A stretch of DNA of 5,446 nt from the NCBI GenBank assembly GCA_021204375.1, contig JAJPZL010000019.1:1-5446 (forward strand), given 5' to 3'. The notes below the pieces were generated by a model. It saw nothing but the letters and a program-made list of their open reading frames with translations. It made no database searches and was not told the DNA's origin. A program made the translations under genes and the position numbers. Source of the DNA: Bacteroides sp. (lineage in GTDB: Bacteria > Bacteroidota > Bacteroidia > Bacteroidales > Bacteroidaceae). How positions within the stretch are numbered: the stretch's first letter is position 1; each line of letters opens with the position of its first letter. Of the stretch, positions 1 through 5,446 are shown piece by piece.

Positions 1-1650
1 TACCTCTCCCAGCCAACCGGCTTTGGCATTTACTCCGGTCTGTACTTTGATAAAATCAATGTAACTTAGTTTTACCGGTTCACCGTTGGCATGCATGGCA
101 TTCTCTATGCTGAAATAGTTACCGTTCACATTGGCCTTGATGTTGTTTTTATCTTCTGCATCGGTTCCGTTATTATCGGCATAACCCCAGTCGAAATCTC
201 CGTTCACTATCTGGCCGTCAAGAGAGTATATCCTGGATGCCAGCCGGGTACCTCTAAGCGTGTAACTATGGGTAGTTACCCAGTTGGGGTAATAATAAGT
301 CTGGGCATGATAGGAGTTGTAGTCTACCGTACCCTGGTTGCCGTAGTTATCTACCCATTGTACATTCATAGCAGGTGCCGATGGCTTATAGTAGGTTACT
401 GCATAATTTTGCAGGGTACTCTCTTTACCGGTTTCACTACCACGGAGTTCATACCAGGTATCATCAGGCAGTCCGTTGCCGTTCTCATCCTGCATTACAT
501 AGACTATTCCCGGTTCGGAACTTCCTGAAAAGGCATTGCCGTAAACAGCAAAATCATATTCTCCGGGAATGTTCCGGATGCTATGGTCAAAACCCACTAC
601 AATATATCCGCCAAAGGCTCCCAGGCAGACAAATTTTATTTCTGCCAGCTGGTTCTCGGCAAATTCATTAGCCTGTTCCAGGGTATAAGCGTTATATCCT
701 TCGTTAATAAATTGTCCGGGAGCCGGCAGGTATTCATACACTTTATTGCTGAAAGCTAAGCTCTGGTCGGTAGCTTCCCTGTAGTAAGTGCCCTCTGCTG
801 CTACACACGCTACAACCAGCGAAGCGGTAACTTCTGTGCCCTCTTCCGTGCCGGTTACCTCTATCAGGTAGCTGTCTTCGGTAGCAGGCGTGAACAGGAA
901 GATCTCACTGCTTTCGCTTTGTAACACACCGTCTACCCGCCAGCTATACCGGGTTTGCCCGTTGCTGTAGGCTATATAGGGGGCTATTGTCAGAGAGCGT
1001 CCTACCGGTACCGAAAGGGTTTCGCTTTCAAAGGTGATAGATAGGGTGGGCGGATCGGTTACCCTGATCATACATTCTTTTTGGCTTGTACCATCCTCAT
1101 TGGTTACTGTCAGGGAAACTGCATAATCAGCTAACACTGTTTCGTTAAATGTATAGCTACTTTCGGTACTTACCTCTTTTCCGTTGACCCGCCAGGAGTA
1201 GGTAGCTCCTTCGGAGAATTTTACTACAGGTATCAGTTCCAGGTCTTCTCCGGCTACAACGGTTAAAATTCCTTCTCCTACCGGCAGGTCAATAACCGGC
1301 GGAGTTAGTTCTACTACCTCTATGCAGATCTCCTCTTCCCCGGAACCATTCCGGGCGTCGACCCGGAACGTATGATAATATTTTCCGGATTCTTTCGACT
1401 GAAATGTATAATGAAGTTCGCGGCTTACTATTTCACCTTCGTATTTCCAGCTATATACCGGATCGTCGGCAAACTCTACGATGGCCGTAACAGTAATAGG
1501 GTTGTTTACTTTTACGGTATAGTAACCACTCTCTTCGTCGAAGGTAATGGTGGGAGAGAATATTTCTTCTGCCAGAGTAGTTTCATCTACCGTACAGGCA
1601 GGGAAGATAACCGGGAACAGGAAGAATAATATACTATATTTCCATTTCAT
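1..1650 (-). CDS. Surface lipoprotein with three Ig/PKD-like domains and a large C-terminal domain (partial, 3' end outside window)
   Basis: The frame is open from an ATG at 1650 to base 1 without a stop, giving 550 residues; the C-terminus lies beyond the window. The N-terminus is a lipoprotein signal (MKWKYSILFFLFPVIFPAC, Cys19) followed by acidic residues, so an outer-membrane, possibly surface-exposed, lipoprotein is likely. Three Ig/PKD-like repeats of about 84 residues follow (about 31-113, 117-198, 200-283). Each carries a YSW core (Trp68, Trp153, Trp237). From about 288 a distinct domain begins, with GNAF and SEPGIVYV motifs, an EF-hand-like acidic loop DENGNGLPDD (388-397) and then TWYEL. 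The last residues (IDFIKVQTGV, GWLGEV) resemble the end of Bacteroides proteins annotated only as 'cell surface protein' or 'PKD domain', so probably few residues are missing; that is from memory. The gene starts 12 nt after the stop of its upstream neighbour, with CCGGAA just before the ATG, so it is probably cotranscribed under the B12 riboswitch. A role in corrinoid binding, perhaps like BtuH, is inference. Confidence 0.9.
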   Translation of the reverse strand, partial: MKWKYSILFFLFPVIFPACTVDETTLAEEIFSPTITFDEESGYYTVKVNNPITVTAIVEFADDPVYSWKYEGEIVSRELHYTFQSKESGKYYHTFRVDARNGSGEEEICIEVVELTPPVIDLPVGEGILTVVAGEDLELIPVVKFSEGATYSWRVNGKEVSTESSYTFNETVLADYAVSLTVTNEDGTSQKECMIRVTDPPTLSITFESETLSVPVGRSLTIAPYIAYSNGQTRYSWRVDGVLQSESSEIFLFTPATEDSYLIEVTGTEEGTEVTASLVVACVAAEGTYYREATDQSLAFSNKVYEYLPAPGQFINEGYNAYTLEQANEFAENQLAEIKFVCLGAFGGYIVVGFDHSIRNIPGEYDFAVYGNAFSGSSEPGIVYVMQDENGNGLPDDTWYELRGSETGKESTLQNYAVTYYKPSAPAMNVQWVDNYGNQGTVDYNSYHAQTYYYPNWVTTHSYTLRGTRLASRIYSLDGQIVNGDFDWGYADNNGTDAEDKNNIKANVNGNYFSIENAMHANGEPVKLSYIDFIKVQTGVNAKAGWLGEV

Positions 1651-1662
1651 TTTCCGGGATTT

Positions 1663-3108
1663 TTAGGGTTCGTAATAGTATTCTCCTGCTAGCATCTGTT
1701 CCAGGGTTACATTATACAAAGAGCTATTAACTGTCCAGCTCTGTACTTGATCGATGCAGTTCCTGAGTCCGTAAAAAGAGGAGAGTGCCGAACAGTAGCT
1801 GATGGATACGTTTTTGACAGATTCTACTGCACTTAAACCGTCCAAATGGGTAAGGATATTCGAATACCGGCTGTTTCCACTGATGGTAAAACTATCTTCT
1901 ATCGTTTTTAAAGCAGGAAAATTGATTCTTTCTACCAGTCGGATCAGATTTAAAGATAGTTGGTTAACAGTTTCGAGTGCTGTAAAACCGGTTATTGCTG
2001 AAATATTATATCCTGATACGTAGGACAATTTTCCTGTGATCTTTACTAATTGAGGGAAATTGATCTCTTCAATTATATTTCCGTTAGATGCTCCGGTAAT
2101 GGTGATATCGGAAGTCTCTTTTAGTACCGGAAATTCAATATAGGCCGGAGTGTTTTTTTTGTTGAGCCGTAAATCCATTTCTTTACACTGTTCCAACAAC
2201 CCGAAGCTTATTTTTTCTAATCCTTCCAAAGAGAGATAAAGGGAATTGGCCTGTTGAAGCAGAGGAGTATTTAATTCTTCTATATTCAGTGTAAGGGATA
2301 ATGTACCGGATACACTTTCCAGTAAAGGAAGGGAAAGGGTGGTAAGAGAAAGGTTGGCCAGTGTCAGGGAACCTCCTATTCTTTGAAGTCTATTTAGATT
2401 AAAGATTTCTATAGTGGATGCATCCCGGATAGAAAGATCATTGTTAACGAACTCCAGGTTGGGTAATTCTACTCGTTCCAGATTGGCTACCTGCCCGATG
2501 GTAATAGTTCCTGCTTTTTCAATATTCTCCAGCCCTTTCAGGTCTGTGCCTGCATATCCGGGGTTGATCACAATATTATAAGTAACCTCTTTAATCCCTG
2601 CCAGTGCAGAGAGATCGGTAACGGCATCTTCGTTCTCGCCGCCGGTTTCGCTACCGATGATCAGGTGTCCGTCAATAAGGGAAGCTCCGGTAGCGGTAAA
2701 AGCAGCTACATCAGCCTGGGTGGTCAGTATTACATTTCCACTGTGTAAAACGGTGCTCCTCTCTACCTTATAGGTATAGGTACGGGTGGCGCCGTTGTAA
2801 GCGGTTATGGTAAACTCCTGCTCTTCGTCCCATCCGGTGATCTCCGAAGGGTCGGGAGAGATGGCAGCGTGTTCGCTGATGCGGTATGTGGCTACGGCAT
2901 TTTCCAGTATAAGTTTTCCGGGAATGGTGATGATCACCTCATCGTCAGTTATGGCTCCTGTAAAGGAGGCCTCATCCTGCACCAGTTCAAAAGAGAGTAT
3001 GTAGTTATCTTTGCCTGTGAAGTTGCTCTCTTCATTATCGTTACAGGCTGATAACAGACACACGGCAGCTAAGACCAGGGATGTTTTTTTTAAAAGTTCT
3101 GTTTTCAT
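1663..3108 (-). CDS. Leucine-rich / receptor-L-like repeat lipoprotein with N-terminal Ig-like (DUF5018-like) domain
   Basis: A complete gene of 481 residues with an ATG start and TAA stop. A signal peptide with lipobox LLSAC puts the lipidated residue at Cys22. It is followed by NDNEES, an acidic stretch typical of Bacteroidetes lipoproteins sent to the cell surface. Residues about 35-116 look like the Ig-like domain common in Bacteroides surface proteins (DUF5018 type, from memory). From about 165 to 450 there is an irregular solenoid of beta-strand repeats, each opening with an LPNL or FPAL type motif: at 215, 238, 260, 281, 326, 351, 375, 397 and 425. This resembles receptor-L/ECM33-like leucine-rich folds more than classical LRRs. 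The tail (YNVTLEQMLAGEYYYEP) is short. There is no catalytic motif, so a binding role is likely. It sits 34 nt after the BtuG-like gene and 12 nt before the PKD-type gene, which makes it the middle gene of the riboswitch-led operon. Its ribosome binding site is weak and A/T-rich. The ligand is unknown; corrinoid capture is inferred from position only. Confidence 0.9.
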   Translation of the reverse strand: MKTELLKKTSLVLAAVCLLSACNDNEESNFTGKDNYILSFELVQDEASFTGAITDDEVIITIPGKLILENAVATYRISEHAAISPDPSEITGWDEEQEFTITAYNGATRTYTYKVERSTVLHSGNVILTTQADVAAFTATGASLIDGHLIIGSETGGENEDAVTDLSALAGIKEVTYNIVINPGYAGTDLKGLENIEKAGTITIGQVANLERVELPNLEFVNNDLSIRDASTIEIFNLNRLQRIGGSLTLANLSLTTLSLPLLESVSGTLSLTLNIEELNTPLLQQANSLYLSLEGLEKISFGLLEQCKEMDLRLNKKNTPAYIEFPVLKETSDITITGASNGNIIEEINFPQLVKITGKLSYVSGYNISAITGFTALETVNQLSLNLIRLVERINFPALKTIEDSFTISGNSRYSNILTHLDGLSAVESVKNVSISYCSALSSFYGLRNCIDQVQSWTVNSSLYNVTLEQMLAGEYYYEP

Positions 3109-3142
3109 CGTTATTTAAAAATATAGTTGGAATATGAAAGGA

Positions 3143-4189
3143 TTATCTGAAACAAAAGCTTCCGGGAGTGATCCCTACCCGGATGCTGTCTAAAGGAGTG
3201 CCCTGCGGGCTGTACCGGTAGACAATGCCGGGCTGGCTATAATCAATGGCATCGGCCACATAGACTTCGGAGTTACCGGGGTCTACCCCTAATCCGTAAA
3301 ACAGGGTATTCTGTTCTTCTACAAAGGGTCTTACGGGCAGACGGCTGTCTGTAACGGCCATGCGCCAGATGGAACGGTTGATAAAGTAGAGGGTATCCCG
3401 GGTGCCGTTCAACTTTACCTCTGAGGGCCAGTCGCCTAAGTTAAAGGTGAATGTTTGTGCTATCTCGCGGGTGGCTGCCTCAATACGATAGAGGGAGGGC
3501 GCTTCGTGCCCGTATATTCTTCCTTCGTATCCGCCGTCGGTAAGGGCCCATATCTTGTCATTCTTATCAATGACCAGGGAAGTGGGCTGAATGCCTGTTT
3601 TGATAGAGTCTACTACCTGGTCGGTACGGGTATCGATGACCAGGATCGTATTGTCGTACGACCAGCAGTTGATAAATACGTAGTTGCCGTACTGCACCAT
3701 CTGTTCGGTGGATGTATGGATGCCGGTATCTACATAGCCGGTTACCTGGAATGTTTGGGGGTTGACAATGGTTATCCGGCCGGCATAGAGATCGGTAATA
3801 TAGGCTTTGGTATCACTTAGAAAGTGCATATAGCGGGGAGATACCAGTCCGGTGATCTGTCCGGCCACTTTCATGGTATTGACATTGATAGCGACTACTA
3901 AACTGGAATTGTTTACTACGATGTAGCCGACTCCTTTGTGGATGACCATGGATTGTGCCACATCTCCCAACGCATAGGCATTGGCCCGGGAAAAGAGCCT
4001 GTTCTCGACTGTATTATTATACTTATTATAATAGGAGAGGGTGGCATTGCTGTACATAAAGTTGCCTTCGTTGGTAATGAACACTCCTTCGCCTTCACTA
4101 TAGTCGAAATCTTCTTCCTGTGACGGGCCGTAGCTCATACAGGAGTTCAGAAGCGAAAGTACTAACCACGAAAAAAATAACTTTTTCAT
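3143..4189 (-). CDS. btuG: BtuG-like YncE-family beta-propeller lipoprotein (vitamin B12 capture)
   Basis: A protein of 348 residues whose signal peptide ends in the lipobox LLNSC (Cys17), followed by an acid-rich linker (EEDFDYSEGEGE-like, residues 25-35). The mature part reads as a seven-bladed YncE/DUF5074-type propeller. It opens with GVFITNEGNF (35-44) and SYYN, then has repeated blade strands such as VVAINVNTMKVAG (98-110), ITIVNPQTFQVTG (139-151) and ILVIDTRTDQVVDS (182-195), and ends ITPGSFCF. In gut Bacteroides, BtuG propellers are surface lipoproteins that bind cobalamin tightly and deliver it to BtuB. The cobalamin riboswitch directly upstream supports that role here. The ATG at 4189 is chosen because the signal peptide starts there and CCGGAAGA precedes it; the frame stays open upstream to a TTG at 4330, but that stretch is riboswitch leader. 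No BtuB gene lies between riboswitch and propeller. A YncE propeller with another corrinoid-related ligand remains possible. Confidence 0.88.
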   Translation of the reverse strand: MKKLFFSWLVLSLLNSCMSYGPSQEEDFDYSEGEGVFITNEGNFMYSNATLSYYNKYNNTVENRLFSRANAYALGDVAQSMVIHKGVGYIVVNNSSLVVAINVNTMKVAGQITGLVSPRYMHFLSDTKAYITDLYAGRITIVNPQTFQVTGYVDTGIHTSTEQMVQYGNYVFINCWSYDNTILVIDTRTDQVVDSIKTGIQPTSLVIDKNDKIWALTDGGYEGRIYGHEAPSLYRIEAATREIAQTFTFNLGDWPSEVKLNGTRDTLYFINRSIWRMAVTDSRLPVRPFVEEQNTLFYGLGVDPGNSEVYVADAIDYSQPGIVYRYSPQGTPLDSIRVGITPGSFCFR

Positions 4190-4249
4190 TCTATCTTCCG
4201 GATTATTGCGGGTTAAACAGTGCCGGAAAAGCACACGGAGAGATAGAAT
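4188..4249 (-). promoter_or_regulatory. Start-codon-sequestering hairpin (candidate riboswitch expression platform)
   Basis: The leader segment AUUCUAUCU (4249-4241) is a perfect 9-base complement of AGAUAGAAU (4196-4188), which includes the AU of the btuG-like start codon. After one bulged C (4240), UCCG (4239-4236) pairs with CGGA (4200-4197), which extends the stem to 13 pairs. The stem covers the GGAAGA ribosome-binding sequence and most of the start codon. A smaller nested hairpin (GUGC 4234-4231 with GCAC 4223-4220) sits inside. This fits a translational off-switch downstream of the aptamer. The pairing is read directly from the sequence; the function is inferred. Confidence 0.6.
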
Positions 4250-4328
4250 AATACAAAGAGAAACGGTACAATTATGCCGTATAAAAATAATAAAGTAAGA
4301 CGACGGAACTGTTTTCTCTATGCTCTGC

Positions 4329-4546
4329 AACTCTAATCCCCGAGAGTTTCCGAACTAAATAGTGATCTGGCAGGTCTTCTGACTTACTCCCTCCGGCGGA
4401 CATCCTTCCCGTTCCTTTAGCGGAACAGTGGACTGAGATTTGTCCGGGAGTTTTGGTGGAGCTTACAGCAGCGGATCTGTTCAGGATTTACACCTGATTC
4501 CCTTTTCATTAATTCCCCGTAGATGCGGTTCATTGACACCAAAATC
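4329..4546 (-). ncRNA. Cobalamin riboswitch aptamer
   Basis: On the minus strand this stretch carries the conserved cobalamin-aptamer landmarks in order. A closing stem UUUUGGUG (4544-4537) pairs perfectly with CACCAAAA (4458-4451). The core GGGAAUCAGGUGUAAAUCC (4502-4484) has its UCAGG/CCUGA stem. A P5-like stem ACAG/CUGU (4480-4477 with 4468-4465) has the loop AUCCGCUG. Peripheral arms follow, including GUUCC/GGAAC (4426-4422 with 4415-4411). The hallmark AGUCAGAAGACCUGCC lies at 4384-4369. A downstream hairpin AACUCU/AGAGUU (4348-4343 with 4334-4329) presents GGAUU, which can pair with GAUCC at the P5 loop, the expected kissing interaction. By family knowledge, high cobalamin should lower expression of the genes downstream, here the three lipoproteins ending at the left edge. 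Confidence 0.96.
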
Positions 4547-4551
4547 GTCAG

Positions 4552-4559
4552 CAAAGATA
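4552..4559 (-). promoter_or_regulatory. Candidate Bacteroidetes -7 promoter element for the riboswitch operon
   Basis: TATCTTTG on the minus strand matches the Bacteroidetes -7 consensus TAnnTTTG exactly. A transcript starting about 6-9 bases downstream would begin right at the first strand of the riboswitch closing stem, which makes this position attractive. No clear TTG/TTTG -33 element is seen at the usual distance upstream; that region is A/T-rich. Confidence 0.5.
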
Positions 4560-4613
4560 TAACTTTATATAATATATCCTTTCATATTGATTGATATTTT
4601 TAAGCAAAAAAGA

Positions 4614-5381
4614 TCATTTTCCTTTCCGGATGGTTACCGGATTACCGGCCTTCGGAGTAAGAATAAAAAGATTACTGTTGCCGGAGGGTAAGGTTAGTAT
4701 CCATCGGGCAGCTATGATTCCGTTATGTTCTTTCTCTTCTATACTTTGCAGAGCAGCCCGGCGTACTGTTTCAGGTTCATCTTCCGAATGGTTCATTAAC
4801 AGGTGTATATTATAGGTATCTGTATACTCCGGATGTCCCTGGAAAGTAAGTATATGATTGCCGATCATAAATCCTTCGTAAGAACAGAACGGGCTGGTGG
4901 CAAAAAGTGTGGCTTCGTGGGGAAGCCGGATCACCTGGTCGTGGTGGTTATAATGGAGGTTCATGCTTCCGGAAGGGAACCACTTTGATGTCTGGGGGTG
5001 AATGAATTGGGCGGTACGGATCCCGGTACCCCATCCTTTTTCGGATCTCCGAACTTCGCCTCCCAGAGCCTGTGCAATGGCCTGGTGACCGAAACAGATG
5101 CCTGTAAGAGGTACTTTTTCCGAATGGGCTTTCCGGATAAATTCAAGCAGGGAGAGGATCCAGGTTTTAGGTTCGTATACACCGGAGTTGCTTCCGGTAA
5201 TCAGATAGAGTTGATCCCGACAGAGGGTTTGTGGGAATTCTTCTTCGTATATCTTATATATGGAATAGGAGAGGTTGGATGCTACTTTATCAAAGAGAGT
5301 GGTAAACATCGAAGGATAGTCAGGGATATAGGAGGGAAGTAGTCCCGGAAATGTATCACAGAGTAATATGTTTATCTTCAT
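4614..5381 (-). CDS. Class I glutamine amidotransferase (GMP-synthase GATase-like, COG0518 type)
   Basis: A stand-alone glutaminase-type domain of 255 residues. Class I enzymes of this fold remove ammonia from glutamine or cleave gamma-glutamyl bonds using a Cys-His-Glu triad. All three residues are visible: the nucleophile elbow GICFGHQ (94-100, Cys96) and the FQGHPEY motif (180-186) with His183 and Glu185. An HHDQV motif (146-150) resembles the conserved HxDxV region of GMP synthase-like amidotransferases. There is no signal peptide, so it is cytoplasmic. No synthetase domain is fused to it, so the acceptor is unknown; COG0518 proteins of this kind are often annotated only as 'type 1 glutamine amidotransferase'. 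The ATG at 5381 is preferred because MKINILLCDT is a normal first strand; a TTG at 5438 would add 19 residues overlapping the promoter region. It lies upstream of the riboswitch, so it is probably not controlled by it. About 15 residues after the core form a variable tail. Confidence 0.88.
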   Translation of the reverse strand: MKINILLCDTFPGLLPSYIPDYPSMFTTLFDKVASNLSYSIYKIYEEEFPQTLCRDQLYLITGSNSGVYEPKTWILSLLEFIRKAHSEKVPLTGICFGHQAIAQALGGEVRRSEKGWGTGIRTAQFIHPQTSKWFPSGSMNLHYNHHDQVIRLPHEATLFATSPFCSYEGFMIGNHILTFQGHPEYTDTYNIHLLMNHSEDEPETVRRAALQSIEEKEHNGIIAARWILTLPSGNSNLFILTPKAGNPVTIRKGK

Positions 5382-5407
5382 ATTCTTTGATTTTGTATAT
5401 TGATTTG

Positions 5408-5438
5408 CAAAATAATATATAAAAAAGTATTTATGCAA
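5408..5438 (-). promoter_or_regulatory. Candidate promoter for the amidotransferase gene
   Basis: Reading the minus strand, a TTG (5438-5436) is followed after 21 bases by TATTTTG (5414-5408). This is close to the Bacteroidetes -33/-7 arrangement (TTG, about 20 bases, TAnnTTTG), but one base short of the -7 consensus. The implied start near 5401 leaves a leader of about 20 nt before the ATG at 5381. The region is very A/T-rich, so chance matches are likely. Confidence 0.35.
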
Positions 5439-5446
5439 TAAAATAA

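Noticed and set aside
91..671. Plus-strand open frames of 145 and 98 codons
   Set aside because: They lie wholly opposite the long minus-strand lipoprotein frame, have no recognisable domain, and read as antisense shadows.
3109..3142. Separate promoter between the btuG-like and leucine-rich-repeat genes
   Set aside because: The gap is only 34 nt and shows no TAnnTTTG element. Cotranscription is simpler.
3455..3820. Plus-strand 121-codon frame opposite the btuG-like gene
   Set aside because: The composition mirrors the propeller gene on the other strand and there is no start-site signal or motif. It is an antisense shadow.
4190..4330. N-terminal extension of the btuG-like frame to a TTG at 4330 (47 extra residues)
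   Set aside because: The added residues overlap the riboswitch L13 hairpin and leader and would bury the lipoprotein signal peptide. The ATG at 4189 has both the signal sequence and a ribosome binding site.
4596..4622. Possible rho-independent terminator after the amidotransferase (AAAG...CUUUUUU)
   Set aside because: The stem is only about four A/T-rich pairs with no GC-rich core. It is too weak to annotate as a terminator.
4998..5342. Plus-strand 114-codon frame opposite the amidotransferase
   Set aside because: It overlaps the conserved catalytic coding sequence on the minus strand and has no support of its own.
5382..5438. N-terminal extension of the amidotransferase to a TTG at 5438
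   Set aside because: The extra 19 residues lie in very A/T-rich DNA with a probable promoter and are unlike the amidotransferase family start. The ATG at 5381 starts directly on the first beta strand.

Overview
The window looks like chromosomal DNA of a gut-type Bacteroidales bacterium, Bacteroides/Parabacteroides-like. The signs are lipoproteins with short lipoboxes and acidic residues after the cysteine, weak A-rich or CCGGAA-type ribosome binding sites, a TAnnTTTG promoter element, and a BtuG-type beta-propeller. The genus is inferred from style and was not checked by any search. All genes recognised lie on the minus strand, so the window reads biologically from right to left.

Layout in reading order. 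First is a stand-alone class I glutamine amidotransferase (5381 to 4614) with its own candidate promoter at the right edge. A 424-base gene-free stretch follows. It holds a candidate promoter (4559-4552), a clear cobalamin (adenosylcobalamin-class) riboswitch aptamer (about 4546-4329) and a leader of about 140 nt, which ends in a hairpin that could hide the ribosome binding site and start codon of the next gene. Then come three lipoprotein genes in a row: a YncE/BtuG-like beta-propeller (4189-3143), a leucine-rich/receptor-L-like repeat lipoprotein (3108-1663), and a lipoprotein with three Ig/PKD-like repeats and a large C-terminal domain (1650 to beyond base 1, cut by the window edge). The gaps between them are 34 and 12 nt, so they form one probable operon.

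How the genes work together. The riboswitch places the three lipoproteins under corrinoid control. In gut Bacteroides, BtuG propellers are surface lipoproteins that capture vitamin B12 with very high affinity and pass it to the TonB-dependent transporter BtuB. The two downstream proteins are probably further surface parts of the same corrinoid-capture machinery. No BtuB receptor lies in the window. It may follow beyond the left edge, or this may be an accessory locus. The amidotransferase lies upstream of the riboswitch and is probably regulated separately.

The most interesting material is the leucine-rich-repeat lipoprotein under B12 riboswitch control, the multi-domain PKD lipoprotein with an EF-hand-like loop, and the start-codon-sequestering hairpin between the aptamer and the btuG-like gene.
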